Counted from the stretch's first letter, positions 33,137 through 42,731 are shown. The stretch: 64,000 nt of DNA from Rhizomicrobium palustre (GCF_011761565.1 NZ_JAASRM010000001.1:3534139-3598138); one strand, 5' to 3'. Program-made: numbers and translations. Notes: a model not told the origin generated them from the letters alone.

Positions 33137-34359
33137 TGACGGCTCCGCTGGTCCTGTTTTTCAACGGCACGTTCGTCAATGTGGAAAACGGCGCCCATGC
33201 GCGTATGCGCAATCTCTTGCGCTGGGCGATGACGCAGTTTTCCAATCTGGTGCTTTACAGTTTCGCGGATCATCCCGATTGCCCCTGGGGCGAAAAGGAA
33301 ATCGCACTATTTTATCGCGATTATCCCGGTGTGGAATTGGTGCTGGATCGGCGCAGCAAAGCGCTGGATCGCGCCACAAAGCTCAAGAACGCCTGTCTCA
33401 CATTGGCGCCGCGATTTGCGGGCGAGGTGCTGCGCTGGCATGTGAAAGGCGCGACCCCGGGCTTTGACCGATTGAAGGCGCGTGGTGCGCGCACCATGAT
33501 CGTCAATTATGCCGATGCGATTTCGCAGTTGAATGGGGTCGATCCGGCGGACTGCATCATAGAGACGCATGACCTAAAATTCCTCCATTACGCGAAGAAA
33601 TTCAGCCGTCCGGTCTGGGATGGCCGCGTCATGGGAAAGCTGCGCAGCGAAGCCTATGTTTTAAATGCAGCTGGTGGATTAATCGCCATCGCGCCGCCGG
33701 AAAGCGCCATGTTCCGCCTGTGGTTTCCCCATACGCCGGTATTCTACGTCCCATCCTATCCGGAAGCTGCTGCGGTCTCCGCCCGCGCCCGCATGGCGGC
33801 GCGTTATGATCTTCTCTTCGTCGGCTCTGAAAATCACTTCAATGTGGACGGGATCACTGCGTTTTTGGCCGCCAATGCCGCTTGGCTTTCGCGCTATCGC
33901 ATTGCGTTGGCGGGACGGGTCTGCGCGGTGCAAAGCGTGCGTGATTTGGCGGCTCAGAATGCCAACATCACGCTATTAGGCTTCGTGAAGGATTTGGAGG
34001 AGGTCTATGGCGCCGCTTGGGCTGCGATTTCGCCCGTAGAGGGTACCGGCCTCAAGATGAAGGTGGTGGAGGCGCTGCGCTATGGCAAGCCCGTCTTTGC
34101 CTCCGCCCATAGTGCCAACAGCCTGCCGCCGGGCAGCGAAGGCTGCGTCTTCCCGCTGAATGAAGCCTCTATCGCGCGGCTTTTTAAGAACATTCCCGCT
34201 TATGAGGCGGCCTGCCTCAGCGCATTGGCATATGGCGCGGCCATTGATGGCGCGGGTGAAAGCGAAAAGCTGCGCGCTCTTCTGGTGGAGCGGATGGAGA
34301 GCAGCGTCCGCCGCGCTGCTCTAGAGCCCCATGCCGTATTGGCGGAGGCAGTTCTATGA
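33136..34359 (+). CDS. Glycosyltransferase, GT-B fold (GT4/GT1-like)
   Basis: A 407-residue protein beginning APLVLFFNGTFVNVENGAHARM, with ETHDLKFLHYAKKF in the middle and a GT4-type C-terminal half: DLLFVGSENHFNVDGITAFL, ITLLGFVKDLEEVYGAAWAAISPVEGTGLKMKVVEALRYGKPVF. The arrangement matches glycosyltransferases that begin with a sugar-acceptor loop and end with the E-x7-E-like EGTGLKMKVVEAL. Start and previous stop share one base (TAATG). It is the last plus-strand gene before the antisense hydrolase, and the two convergent genes are separated by only two bases. Confidence 0.84.
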   Translation: MTAPLVLFFNGTFVNVENGAHARMRNLLRWAMTQFSNLVLYSFADHPDCPWGEKEIALFYRDYPGVELVLDRRSKALDRATKLKNACLTLAPRFAGEVLRWHVKGATPGFDRLKARGARTMIVNYADAISQLNGVDPADCIIETHDLKFLHYAKKFSRPVWDGRVMGKLRSEAYVLNAAGGLIAIAPPESAMFRLWFPHTPVFYVPSYPEAAAVSARARMAARYDLLFVGSENHFNVDGITAFLAANAAWLSRYRIALAGRVCAVQSVRDLAAQNANITLLGFVKDLEEVYGAAWAAISPVEGTGLKMKVVEALRYGKPVFASAHSANSLPPGSEGCVFPLNEASIARLFKNIPAYEAACLSALAYGAAIDGAGESEKLRALLVERMESSVRRAALEPHAVLAEAVL

Positions 34360-34361
34360 GG

Positions 34362-35612
34362 TCAGCGCGGCGCCAGCACAATCACCAAAGGATCGGCGGC
34401 GAGGCTGAGCTCCACGCTCGCCGCAGCCTTATAACTGGTAAGCGGCGTGGCGCTTTTGACAGGATCATACACCGCCGCATCACGCAGGTTGGTGCTGGCG
34501 AGCGTTACTTTGGTGGCTGCGGGCGAGACGGCTGCGCGACTGGCGCGGTCCCACAACTGCGCCTCGTTCCAAACCACCACCACGTCGCTGCCATCGGCGC
34601 GCTGCAGTACCAGGCTTCTTGCGGTCACGGGAAGGTTTATCACGCTCGCCGGGGTGGCGCGCGGCGTGAAGCTTCTGGCGGCAGCATTGCTGTCGCGCAG
34701 GAGGTTCAGGAAATTGCGCACCGCAGTTGCAGCCATTTTGGGCCGGTAATTGACATCGAACAGTCCAAGGCGCGTGTCGTAATCCTTGTTCTGGGTGTCG
34801 GCGTAAGCTTCCAGAAGCTGGTAGAGATAAATCTTCTGCGCCCCGAGCGTATAAGCATCCAGAAGTGCGTTCAGGGTCAGAATCGCCTGCGTGTTCTCAT
34901 CCACCGGATTCCAATCCGCCGGCCCCTTCCATTGCTTAGGATCGGGCATCTGGGGATAGCCGATTTCGGTGATGACGCGCGGATGGCCGGGCAGGGCCGT
35001 GGTCACGCTGTTCAGATCGAAGACCAGCGAGGCATAAGGCTGCGCGCCGTATTTGGGATAGGTGTGAATGTTCATGCTGTCGGCTGTGCCAGCATGATAC
35101 GGATAGTCGGTATAATTATAGACATTGGTGGCGCTGAGCGCGGGTGTCGCTTTCACCGAGTTGAAAAGCTGGGTTTGATAGGCGAGCGCCGCGGTGGTGC
35201 CGGTCTGTCCGGCATAAGTAAACTTGAAATTATTGACTTCGTTGGGCCCTTCCACCGCCACGACGCTGCCGGGATAGCTGGTGGTGATGCCCGCGAAACG
35301 CTGGGCCAGAATGCCGGTATCGCCGCCATTGACGATGAAGTTGAAGCGGTAGCCCGCATTCGCGAGCGTGTTGTAGCGCGGCAGGTTCTGCGTGTTCGGC
35401 GCGCTGTCGCGCAAAAGCTTAATGCCGAGGTAATCAAGCGACTGGGTCACCTTGTCGAGCTTGCCATACGCACCATCGGTATAGGCGACATGCACGTTGA
35501 CGCCGATAGCATCGACAAAATCCTGCGCGCGCACTGTTTGGGCCGCGGCGGGAAGAGCAAGGAGCCCGGTTGCGGCAGCAAGGGCGGTACTCATCAGCAA
35601 AGCATGTTTCAT
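34362..35612 (-). CDS. Secreted glycoside hydrolase (clan GH-A-like), opposite strand within the EPS locus
   Basis: A 416-residue protein with a Sec signal peptide (KHALLMSTALAAATGLLALPAAAQ). The TIM-barrel features of clan GH-A hydrolases are visible: VAVEGPNEVNNF carries the N-E pair expected for the acid/base Glu, and HPRVITEIGYPQMP carries the likely nucleophile Glu. NIHTYPKYG lies between them. A C-terminal beta domain follows from about residue 310. Being exported and encoded inside an EPS locus, it is likely to trim or depolymerise the polymer made here. GH39/GH5-like relatives are possible; I cannot fix the family. Confidence 0.8.
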   Translation of the reverse strand: MKHALLMSTALAAATGLLALPAAAQTVRAQDFVDAIGVNVHVAYTDGAYGKLDKVTQSLDYLGIKLLRDSAPNTQNLPRYNTLANAGYRFNFIVNGGDTGILAQRFAGITTSYPGSVVAVEGPNEVNNFKFTYAGQTGTTAALAYQTQLFNSVKATPALSATNVYNYTDYPYHAGTADSMNIHTYPKYGAQPYASLVFDLNSVTTALPGHPRVITEIGYPQMPDPKQWKGPADWNPVDENTQAILTLNALLDAYTLGAQKIYLYQLLEAYADTQNKDYDTRLGLFDVNYRPKMAATAVRNFLNLLRDSNAAARSFTPRATPASVINLPVTARSLVLQRADGSDVVVVWNEAQLWDRASRAAVSPAATKVTLASTNLRDAAVYDPVKSATPLTSYKAAASVELSLAADPLVIVLAPR

Positions 35613-35702
35613 GGCGCATTCTCCGTCAGCGAGACTTTGCTAGCACTACAAGCCAATAACGAGAATACGCGGAACCACTAGTGAAATTTTGTGGAGGTTG
35701 AG

Positions 35703-37130
35703 ATGGAAAGCCAAGTTTATCCCGTCATCCTCTCGGGCGGTTCGGGCACAAGATTGTGGCCGCGCTCGCGAGCATCCTTGCCTAAACAGCTTTTGCCGCT
35801 TTGCGGTGAGCGCACGATGATCCAGGAAACGGTTTTGCGCGCCGCGCTTCCCGATACCGCCGGCCCGATCATCATCTGCAACGAGGCGCATCGTTTTCTG
35901 GTTGCCGAACAGATGGAAGAGATCGGTGTGAAGCCCGATGCCATCGTGCTCGAACCGGTGGCGCGCAACACTGCACCTGCGGCGGCGGTTGCCGCGGCAA
36001 TTGTCGCTGAAGATGATCCGGAGGGCATTGTGGTGCTGCTGCCGTCCGATCATGTCGTCACCGATGTTGCGGGATTCAAGCTGGCCCTTCAAGCCGCGGT
36101 GGACGCAGCGCGTGCAGGAAATATCGTCACCTTCGGTATGACGCCGACCCATGCCGAAACCGGCTATGGCTATATTCAGAAAGGCGCACCTCTTTCGGGA
36201 GGCGCCTATGCGGTGGAGCGCTTTGTCGAAAAGCCAGATGCCCCCACGGCGGAGCGCTATCTTGAAAGCGGCGATTATTACTGGAACAGCGGCATGTTCG
36301 TATTCCGCGCCGATGTCCTGCTTGAGGAAATCGCGACACACGCTCCCGCCATTCTGCCTGCCATCAAGGAATCTGTCGCGCTTTCCACGCGTGATCTCAA
36401 TTTCTATCGCCTGGAAGTCGAAAGTTTCGCGCGCGCGCCGAACATCTCTTTCGATTACGCGGTGATGGAGCACACGGCACGCGCGGTGATGGTGCCCTGC
36501 GATTTCGGTTGGAACGATGTCGGTTCCTGGTCGGCGTTGCTGGAAGTGCTGGATCGTGATGACGACGGCAATGTGCTGCAAGGCGATGTGCTGGTGGAAG
36601 ATGTCGAAAACAGCCTGGTATCGAGCGGGCGCGGCGTCACCGCATTGGTCGGCGTGAAGGATCTGGTGGTGATCGTCACCAAGGATGCGACGCTTATCGC
36701 CGATAAGAACCGCGCCCAGGACGTGAAGAAGATCGTCGACAAGCTGCAAAAGGATAAGCGTGCGGAGGCGGCGAACCACGCCACTATGTTCCGTCCCTGG
36801 GGCAGCTATGAGACGATCGATCATGGCGACCGCTTCCAGGTCAAGCACATCATGGTCAAGCCAGGAGAAAGCCTTTCGCTGCAAATGCACTATCACCGCG
36901 CGGAGCATTGGATCGTGGTGCAGGGCACGGCGCGTGTCACCTGTGATGGTGAGGTCCGGATGTTGCGCGAGAATGAATCCACCTTCATTCCGCTCGGCGC
37001 GACGCACCGTTTGGAAAATCCCGGAAAGGTTCCGTTGCGTTTGATCGAAGTGCAATCGGGCGCGTATCTCGGCGAAGATGATATTGTGCGCTTTGAAGAC
37101 ATCTATGGCCGTGTCGCCGTGCAAACCTGA
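35703..37130 (+). CDS. manC: Mannose-1-phosphate guanylyltransferase / mannose-6-phosphate isomerase
   Basis: A 475-residue bifunctional enzyme that makes GDP-mannose. The nucleotidyltransferase domain begins YPVILSGGSGTRLWPRSR with the LPKQ lysine following. The mid-domain signature is GYGYIQKG and FVEKPD, with NSGMFVFRADVLLEE. The C-terminal cupin (PMI type II) has RPWGSYETIDHGDRFQVKHI and the metal-binding LQMHYHRAEHWIVVQG. ATG 35703 follows GGAGG at a good distance; the frame also reads from 35691. It supplies a mannosyl donor to the glycosyltransferases of this locus, or GDP-fucose precursors if other genes exist elsewhere. Confidence 0.95.
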   Translation: MESQVYPVILSGGSGTRLWPRSRASLPKQLLPLCGERTMIQETVLRAALPDTAGPIIICNEAHRFLVAEQMEEIGVKPDAIVLEPVARNTAPAAAVAAAIVAEDDPEGIVVLLPSDHVVTDVAGFKLALQAAVDAARAGNIVTFGMTPTHAETGYGYIQKGAPLSGGAYAVERFVEKPDAPTAERYLESGDYYWNSGMFVFRADVLLEEIATHAPAILPAIKESVALSTRDLNFYRLEVESFARAPNISFDYAVMEHTARAVMVPCDFGWNDVGSWSALLEVLDRDDDGNVLQGDVLVEDVENSLVSSGRGVTALVGVKDLVVIVTKDATLIADKNRAQDVKKIVDKLQKDKRAEAANHATMFRPWGSYETIDHGDRFQVKHIMVKPGESLSLQMHYHRAEHWIVVQGTARVTCDGEVRMLRENESTFIPLGATHRLENPGKVPLRLIEVQSGAYLGEDDIVRFEDIYGRVAVQT

Positions 37131-37140
37131 GGAGGGTGCC

Positions 37141-37734
37141 GTGTCTAGCTCTTTCGCGCACATGAAAATCGCCGTCATTGCAGGCTTTCTTGCAATTTTT
37201 CCCGTTCAGGCGCTGGCGGGTGGAAGTGTAAATCCGCCCCCCGATGCTACCGTCACTGGAGCATCGGATAAGGGGTTTGTTTTGGGGCCGTCCGACAAGT
37301 TGCGAATCGTCTTTTACGGTGAAGATGGGCTCAACACACAGCCGGAATATACCGTCGCCGCTAACGGAAAGATTTCACTGCCGCTGGTCGGTGATATTCA
37401 GGCGGCAGGGCTGACGGTTTCCGAACTGCAGACGGAGATCATCAAGACCTATTCCAGCGGGTATCTCGCCGATCCGCGCTTTTCCATTCAGGTCATGACG
37501 GCGCGCCCGTTCTATATCCTTGGGGAAGTAAAGACGCCCGGCCAATACACCTATGTGCCGGGTCTGACTGTGCTCAATGCCGTGGCGATGGCGGGAGGCT
37601 TCACCTACCGTGCCGTAACCGATGAGGTCAAAATACGACACGCTGCGGACAAATCTGAAAAGAAGGTCAAGATCGATGGAGATACGCCAGTCTATCCGGG
37701 TGACACCATTGAAATTCGCGAGCGGTGGTTCTGA
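37141..37734 (+). CDS. Polysaccharide export protein, Wza/GumB-like
   Basis: A 197-residue outer-membrane export protein. The GTG at 37141 follows GAGGAGGG and is my chosen start; ATG 37162 would also give a signal peptide (KIAVIAGFLAIFPVQALAGG). The Poly_export domain begins VLGPSDKLRIVFYGEDGL with the TVAANGKISLPLVGDI strand. The SLBB domain contains PFYILGEVKTPGQYTYVPGLTVLNAVAMAGG. There is no lipobox Cys, unlike E. coli Wza, and the protein is short like GumB. It precedes the beta-barrel OMP and the Wzc-like kinase with which it would form the trans-envelope exporter. Confidence 0.9.
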   Translation: MSSSFAHMKIAVIAGFLAIFPVQALAGGSVNPPPDATVTGASDKGFVLGPSDKLRIVFYGEDGLNTQPEYTVAANGKISLPLVGDIQAAGLTVSELQTEIIKTYSSGYLADPRFSIQVMTARPFYILGEVKTPGQYTYVPGLTVLNAVAMAGGFTYRAVTDEVKIRHAADKSEKKVKIDGDTPVYPGDTIEIRERWF

Positions 37735-37736
37735 TA

Positions 37737-37759
37737 CTGTCATTCGTGACGCTTACAAT
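37737..37759 (+). promoter_or_regulatory. Weak candidate PhoB-type promoter before the EPS outer-membrane barrel gene
   Basis: CTGTCAT at 37737-37743, preceded by A as at the two other sites, is followed after nine bases by TTACAAT (37753-37759), a -10-like sequence. There is no clear second half-box. It may be chance. Confidence 0.25.
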
Positions 37760-37772
37760 GGGATAAGGGGAA

Positions 37773-39035
37773 ATGGCGTTGGGGAAACTCCGCGCGATCG
37801 TCGCTGGGCTGATCGCGGTCAACACAATGGGCGCATGGGCCGCTGCGCCTTCGCAAGTTCCGCCCGATGTCGGCGAACGTGCGCGGCCGGAATACGATCC
37901 GGTGGGCGTGCCGCTTGGTGCGTTCGTCTTCTACCCAAAGGTAAACATGGCCACCGAGTATAATGACAATATCTATGCGGCTGAGACAGGCGCAGCGAGC
38001 GATCTTATTTTCAGGATCGCGCCAAGCTTGCGTCTGACGACGGCGTGGCCGACCGATAAGATGACGTTGCGTGCTTTTGGTGGCATAAATCGCTATCTCG
38101 ATCATGCCTCGGAAGACACCGATACCTATGGCGTCAATGGCGACGCGGAATTCAGCATCCACAATGCCACCGCCTTGCGCGGCAGCATCGATTTTCGCCA
38201 CGCCGTGCTGGCGCGCGAATCCATCTTGTCCTCGCCTGCAACCGAACATCCCGTGGAGTATAACCAAGGCAGTGCCCATCTCGAGGCGACGCAGGGTTTT
38301 GGGAACTTTCAGCTCATGGGCTTTGCCGATTGGCTTCGGCTCGCCTATCAGGATAGCGTCGCGCCCGATGGCAGCACCGTTTTCGAAAAGGATCTGAACT
38401 ACGAAACCATTTCGGGCGGGCTTCGTGGGGGTTATGCCGTCAGCCCCGATAGCTCGGTCTTCGTCTCCGGGCGCATGTTCACAACCGAGTTTCTTGCCAA
38501 ACCGCCTTTGGTGCCGCTTGATCGTTCATCCCACGGCTATGAGGTTACGGGCGGATTTAATTTACATGTCACCGATGTTTTGAGCGGGGATATAGGTGCC
38601 GGATATCTGCATGCGCGGTACCCTCATATCACTGGGTCGCAGCAGGATGTGGGCACGCTCGCGGTGCATGTTGCGCTCGCCTGGTATCCCACGCTTCTTA
38701 CCACCGTGAAATTTCGTGTCGGCCGCTCGATTGAAGAAGCACCGATGCAGATTTCCTCGGGCTTCCTCGTCACCCGGTATCAGGCCGAAATCGATCACGA
38801 ATTGCGCCGCAATGTGGTGCTGAATGCCGGTGTTGAATATTCCGATGGCAGCTTCCGTGGCACCGATCGGCGCGATAGCCAGTGGAAGGTGGGAGCCGGC
38901 GCGACCTATCTTCTTAATCCCATGATGAGTGTGAAGCTTTCCTACGCGTATCAATCGCGGGAAAGCGAAGGCTTGGCGCGCGGGCCAGGCTTCAATTCCA
39001 ACACCATTTCGCTGGCTTTTGTGTTGCAGAGATGA
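37773..39035 (+). CDS. Outer-membrane beta-barrel protein of EPS locus (BBP2-like)
   Basis: A 420-residue protein with a signal peptide (LGKLRAIVAGLIAVNTMGAWAA), then a series of alternating amphipathic beta strands and a final FNSNTISLAFVLQR strand ending in an aromatic/basic outer-membrane signature. VNMATEYNDNIYAAETG near the start is typical of putative porin BBP2_2 proteins found in alphaproteobacterial EPS clusters. It may form the outer-membrane pore that works with the small Wza/GumB-like protein. Spacing to the Wzc-like gene is 19 bases, so they are probably cotranscribed. Confidence 0.8.
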   Translation: MALGKLRAIVAGLIAVNTMGAWAAAPSQVPPDVGERARPEYDPVGVPLGAFVFYPKVNMATEYNDNIYAAETGAASDLIFRIAPSLRLTTAWPTDKMTLRAFGGINRYLDHASEDTDTYGVNGDAEFSIHNATALRGSIDFRHAVLARESILSSPATEHPVEYNQGSAHLEATQGFGNFQLMGFADWLRLAYQDSVAPDGSTVFEKDLNYETISGGLRGGYAVSPDSSVFVSGRMFTTEFLAKPPLVPLDRSSHGYEVTGGFNLHVTDVLSGDIGAGYLHARYPHITGSQQDVGTLAVHVALAWYPTLLTTVKFRVGRSIEEAPMQISSGFLVTRYQAEIDHELRRNVVLNAGVEYSDGSFRGTDRRDSQWKVGAGATYLLNPMMSVKLSYAYQSRESEGLARGPGFNSNTISLAFVLQR

Positions 39036-39054
39036 TGAGCAGGAGTAGTTTGTG

Positions 39055-41253
39055 ATGAACGCACTGGTTGAGCGGCGGAACGGATTTTCTCACGACCACG
39101 AGCACGGCCAGAATATCACCATGGATGCGGGCCGCATTGGCGCCGCCTTCCGGCGTCATTTCCGTCTATTCCTCTTGACGGCCGGTATTGTGCTGGTGAT
39201 AGCGGCCTGTCTGGTGTTCACGCAGGTTCCAAAATATACAAGCTCGGCGACGGTGCTGATTGATCAGCACAAGCAGCAAGTCATGAAGAGCGAAGATTTC
39301 GTCTCTGGCTTGCCGGATAATTCCAACATCGTCGACACCGAAACCCAGATCATCCAATCCCCAGCGATTGCCGCATCGGTGTTCGATCGCCTGCACCTGG
39401 AAAAGGATCCCGAGTTCTCTCCTGCGCCAAAGGTCAGTCTGTGGCGCCAGATTTTGGGCTCGATTATTCCATCCTTGAAGCCGAAGAGCGTGGTGGATCC
39501 CGAAAAGGCGCGCCTGCAAGCGATCGCCAATCTGCAGAACGGGCTTAATGTGCAGCGCGTCGCCGAGACATTCGTGATTACCATTTCCTATACCTCGCCT
39601 GATCCCAAAAAGGCTGCGCGCATCGCGAACGCTTTCGCCGATGCTTATCTCGCCGATCAAGCGACGGCAAAAATAGAAGCGGTGAAGCAGACCACCGGCT
39701 GGCTGAATGCGCGTCTTGAAAGCCTGCAAGAACAGGCGACCGAGGCTTCCAAGAAACTGCAGGAATATAAGGCGCAGCATAATCTTCTTGATGTCACCAC
39801 CGACACCACGCTGACCCAGCAGGAGGTTTCGGCGCTGGATCAGCAACTGCAGCTTGCGCGCGCGGACGAGGCGGCGGAAACGGCACGGCTTGACACCGCC
39901 AGGGCGCAGCTTCGCAGGGGCAGCGATGGCGGCGATGTGGGCGAGGCTTTGGGTTCCCCCGTTATTCAGGGGCTTCGCGCGCAACGCGCGGGTGTCAGCC
40001 AGAGGGTGGCGGATATGTCCGGGCGCTATGGTTCGCGCCATCCAGATCTTTTGCGGGCCAAGCGCGAGCTTGCGGATATCGACGGTCAGATAAATGCGGA
40101 AGTGCAGCGCATCATTTCCAGCCTCTCGGCCAGGGTGCAGGTGGCGCATAACCGCGTGGCCTCGCTTGAGGCGAGCATTAACCGCACCAAGGATGCTCTG
40201 GTGAAGAGCAATCTTCAGAATGCGCAAGCCGGGGTGATGCAGCTTAATGCGCAAGCCGCTGCCTCGATCTATCAGGCCTTCTCGCAGCGCTTGAAGGAAG
40301 GTGTGGCACTTCAAGGTATGACGCCCTCAGATGCGCGCGTCATTTCAGCTGCCGCGCTGCCCATCGGGCCAAGCTTGCCGCGCACCGGCCTTGATATGGC
40401 GCTGGCGGTGGTGATCGCGGTCTTGTTTGGCGCTGTGGCCGTCGCCATCGCGGAGATGCTGGATAAGGGCTTTTCCTCAGAGGACGAAGTTGAGCGCGGG
40501 CTTGGCTTTCCCTCACTTGGGGTGGTTCCGAGCCTCGGTTCGGTGCTCGACAAGTCGGAAGTCCTTCGTTCGCCTACAGATCATGTGGTGGAACAGCCAT
40601 GGTCTCCCTTCACCGAATCTTTTCGCGCCATCCGTACCATGCTGGTGCATGGGAGGCAGGGAAATGAGGTAAAGATCATCGCGGTTTCTTCAGCGCTGCC
40701 GGGCGAGGGCAAAACTACCACCGCCATGTGTTTGGCGCGGGTCTCTGCGGCGGCGGGGGCCTCCACCGTGGTGGTCGATTGCGATCTTGCCAATCGCGGT
40801 CTCAGTGGACTGCTGCAAGCCCCGGCGCAAAAAGGTTTGATTGATGTGCTGGATGGCTCAGCCTCGCTCAGCGAGGTGTTGATCCAGGATGACCGCTCCG
40901 GCGCCTATATTTTGCCGGTTGGGGCGCGCCCGCAAACGCCGCGTGATGTCTTCACCAGCCCGGCGATGCGTGGGCTTCTGGAGGAACTGCGCAAGAGGTT
41001 TGATTTTGTCATTCTGGATACCAGTCCCATCCTGGCGGTGGCGGATTCCTGTGTTATTGCGCGGCAGGCTGATGCGGTGCTGATGGTGGCGCAGTGGCGC
41101 AAGACACCGCGCAAGCTTGCGGAAGCATCGGTGCGCGCTCTGGCTATGACGGATGCGAGCCTTGCCGGAACTGTGCTGTCCCAGGCCGATATCAAGGAGC
41201 TGCCGCATTTCGGCTATGGTCGCTATTACGGTTATGCGCGGGGGGCGGCGTGA
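39055..41253 (+). CDS. Wzc/GumC-type polysaccharide co-polymerase and tyrosine autokinase
   Basis: A ~732-residue inner-membrane protein. The Wzz domain starts with a membrane segment (FLLTAGIVLVIAACLVFT, about residues 42-60), then a long periplasmic coiled coil (about 190-420) and a second membrane segment (DMALAVVIAVLFGAVAVAIAEML). The cytoplasmic BY-kinase has Walker A in ALPGEGKTTT near residues 545-553, Walker A' VVVDCDLAN, and VILDTSPIL. The C-terminal tail HFGYGRYYGYARG holds the tyrosine cluster for autophosphorylation. It controls chain length and export. A GTG at 39052 is an alternative start. The stop overlaps the next start (GTGA). Confidence 0.92.
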   Translation: MNALVERRNGFSHDHEHGQNITMDAGRIGAAFRRHFRLFLLTAGIVLVIAACLVFTQVPKYTSSATVLIDQHKQQVMKSEDFVSGLPDNSNIVDTETQIIQSPAIAASVFDRLHLEKDPEFSPAPKVSLWRQILGSIIPSLKPKSVVDPEKARLQAIANLQNGLNVQRVAETFVITISYTSPDPKKAARIANAFADAYLADQATAKIEAVKQTTGWLNARLESLQEQATEASKKLQEYKAQHNLLDVTTDTTLTQQEVSALDQQLQLARADEAAETARLDTARAQLRRGSDGGDVGEALGSPVIQGLRAQRAGVSQRVADMSGRYGSRHPDLLRAKRELADIDGQINAEVQRIISSLSARVQVAHNRVASLEASINRTKDALVKSNLQNAQAGVMQLNAQAAASIYQAFSQRLKEGVALQGMTPSDARVISAAALPIGPSLPRTGLDMALAVVIAVLFGAVAVAIAEMLDKGFSSEDEVERGLGFPSLGVVPSLGSVLDKSEVLRSPTDHVVEQPWSPFTESFRAIRTMLVHGRQGNEVKIIAVSSALPGEGKTTTAMCLARVSAAAGASTVVVDCDLANRGLSGLLQAPAQKGLIDVLDGSASLSEVLIQDDRSGAYILPVGARPQTPRDVFTSPAMRGLLEELRKRFDFVILDTSPILAVADSCVIARQADAVLMVAQWRKTPRKLAEASVRALAMTDASLAGTVLSQADIKELPHFGYGRYYGYARGAA

Positions 41254-42731
41254 AAAACCTCCAGAACGTTGCCCTGCTGCCGCCGCGCCCGGTCGGATGG
41301 TTATGGCCTATCCTGGGGCAGGTCTCGGCGGTGTTGAACAGCCAGGCTTTATTCCTGCGCCAGATGGCGCTGGTGGTGCTTGTGGGGCAGGTGGTGTTTT
41401 GGATCGCCGCGGCGGCGAGCCGGGTAATGTTGTTCGCAGATGGCTCCTTTTTTGCCTACGCTTTGGCGACAGGCCACGCTTGGGAGCTGAAATGGCAGTT
41501 TTTAACGACGCGTATCAGTACCTATCTTCTCACCGTGGTGCCGACAGAGGCGGTATGCGCCGCTCTTTCCTGCAATGGCTCGCAAATCGCGGTGGTGAAT
41601 GGCGCAATCTTCTATCTCGTGCCGCTACTGCAATTTGCCTATCTGGTGCACATCGCCTGGCGGCGGTTTCCTGCGCTGCTGGCCTTCCCGCTGGTGCAAT
41701 ATGCCTTCGCCGTCGGGCTTGGATACGGCTTTCCATCCGAGATTTTGTTGGCGCCGGGATTTTTTTGGATCTGCATGTTTTCAATCCTGCAGCGCCCGCT
41801 TCCCCTGGGCGTGTTGCTATTTTCTTTCGCGGGGTTGGTGTTTTCGCATGAAATGGCGCTCGCCGCCGCGCTTGTGGTGGTGCTGCAGTTCTTCATCGAG
41901 ATGCGCGGGAAAGGCTCCCCTGGCGCTATTTCCCTTTTTCAGGCGCGCCTGTTTGGGGCCGTTGCTGTCGCGCTTTTTGTTCTGGATGGCTTTCTCATCC
42001 TCTCAGGGGGAGGCTCCGGCGGCAATGCCAATGCGCTGCATGTTTTTGATCCCAGGCGCCTGTTGATTGACCCGGCGCTTTGGCTGGTCGCGGCGGCCAC
42101 GCTTGCAGCTGCGGCGTTTTCCTTATTTGCCAAACGCGCGGCGCCGCTGGTCCTGATCGTGGGGTTTACGGCGCTTTGTGCGGTGCTCACCATTCTCGCG
42201 GGTGACAAGCTCAATTATGCCCTTGGCCGCTATGACTCCGCGCGCAGCATCATCGGCTTTTCCATGGCGGGGCTCGGTATTCTCTTTATCGGTTTGCGGC
42301 TAAAGGGCGAAGCGGGGGCGGCGCTGCCGGGGCCGGTCACCTTTTTGCGGCTCGCGTTGCCCGGGGTACTGGCGGTGATCTTCGCGGCCAATGCGGTATT
42401 TCTGGTGCAGTGGACAAAAGGGCTAGCCGCCTTTGAAAAGGGGGTGAATGCGCAAAACCCGTCTTCTATTATCCGCTTTAGCGCGGGGTGGGATGTGATG
42501 GACCCCGTCGGCTTTCGTTATAGCGATCGCGCGGGCTTTTCCTGGGCCTGGCCTTACCGCTCCATTGTGCTGGCTGAAAATTACCGGCCCAAAACCATTT
42601 TCTATTTGCCGGATTCCATTTCGCCTGCCTGTGGCTCGCCGCGTCTGGCGCGGTTTTCGGATTCACCCGTTCCGGCTTCGGTGACGCGTGACCTGGAAGG
42701 CTTTGCCTGCGGCCAAGCGGGGCGCAAGTAA
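41250..42731 (+). CDS. Polytopic membrane protein of unknown function in EPS locus
   Basis: A 493-residue protein from GTG 41250, which overlaps the kinase stop. Upstream open frame belongs to the kinase gene and is not used. It has about ten hydrophobic segments (for example MALVVLVGQVVFWIAAAA, LGVLLFSFAGLVFSHEMAL, LRLALPGVLAVIFAANAVFLV) and a C-terminal extracytoplasmic part. Such large membrane proteins next to a polymerase are often glycan polymerases or GT-C glycosyltransferases, but I see no clear catalytic loop and do not recognise a family. It is tightly coupled to both neighbours, so it most likely acts in synthesis or decoration of the polymer. Confidence 0.7.
   Translation: MKNLQNVALLPPRPVGWLWPILGQVSAVLNSQALFLRQMALVVLVGQVVFWIAAAASRVMLFADGSFFAYALATGHAWELKWQFLTTRISTYLLTVVPTEAVCAALSCNGSQIAVVNGAIFYLVPLLQFAYLVHIAWRRFPALLAFPLVQYAFAVGLGYGFPSEILLAPGFFWICMFSILQRPLPLGVLLFSFAGLVFSHEMALAAALVVVLQFFIEMRGKGSPGAISLFQARLFGAVAVALFVLDGFLILSGGGSGGNANALHVFDPRRLLIDPALWLVAAATLAAAAFSLFAKRAAPLVLIVGFTALCAVLTILAGDKLNYALGRYDSARSIIGFSMAGLGILFIGLRLKGEAGAALPGPVTFLRLALPGVLAVIFAANAVFLVQWTKGLAAFEKGVNAQNPSSIIRFSAGWDVMDPVGFRYSDRAGFSWAWPYRSIVLAENYRPKTIFYLPDSISPACGSPRLARFSDSPVPASVTRDLEGFACGQAGRK

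Noticed and set aside
34356..35681. 441-residue plus-strand open frame
   Set aside because: It is antisense to the secreted glycoside hydrolase, which has a signal peptide and catalytic motifs.
35646..37178. 510-residue minus-strand open frame
   Set aside because: It is antisense to manC, which is certain. The antisense translation is His/Arg-rich and has no recognisable domain.
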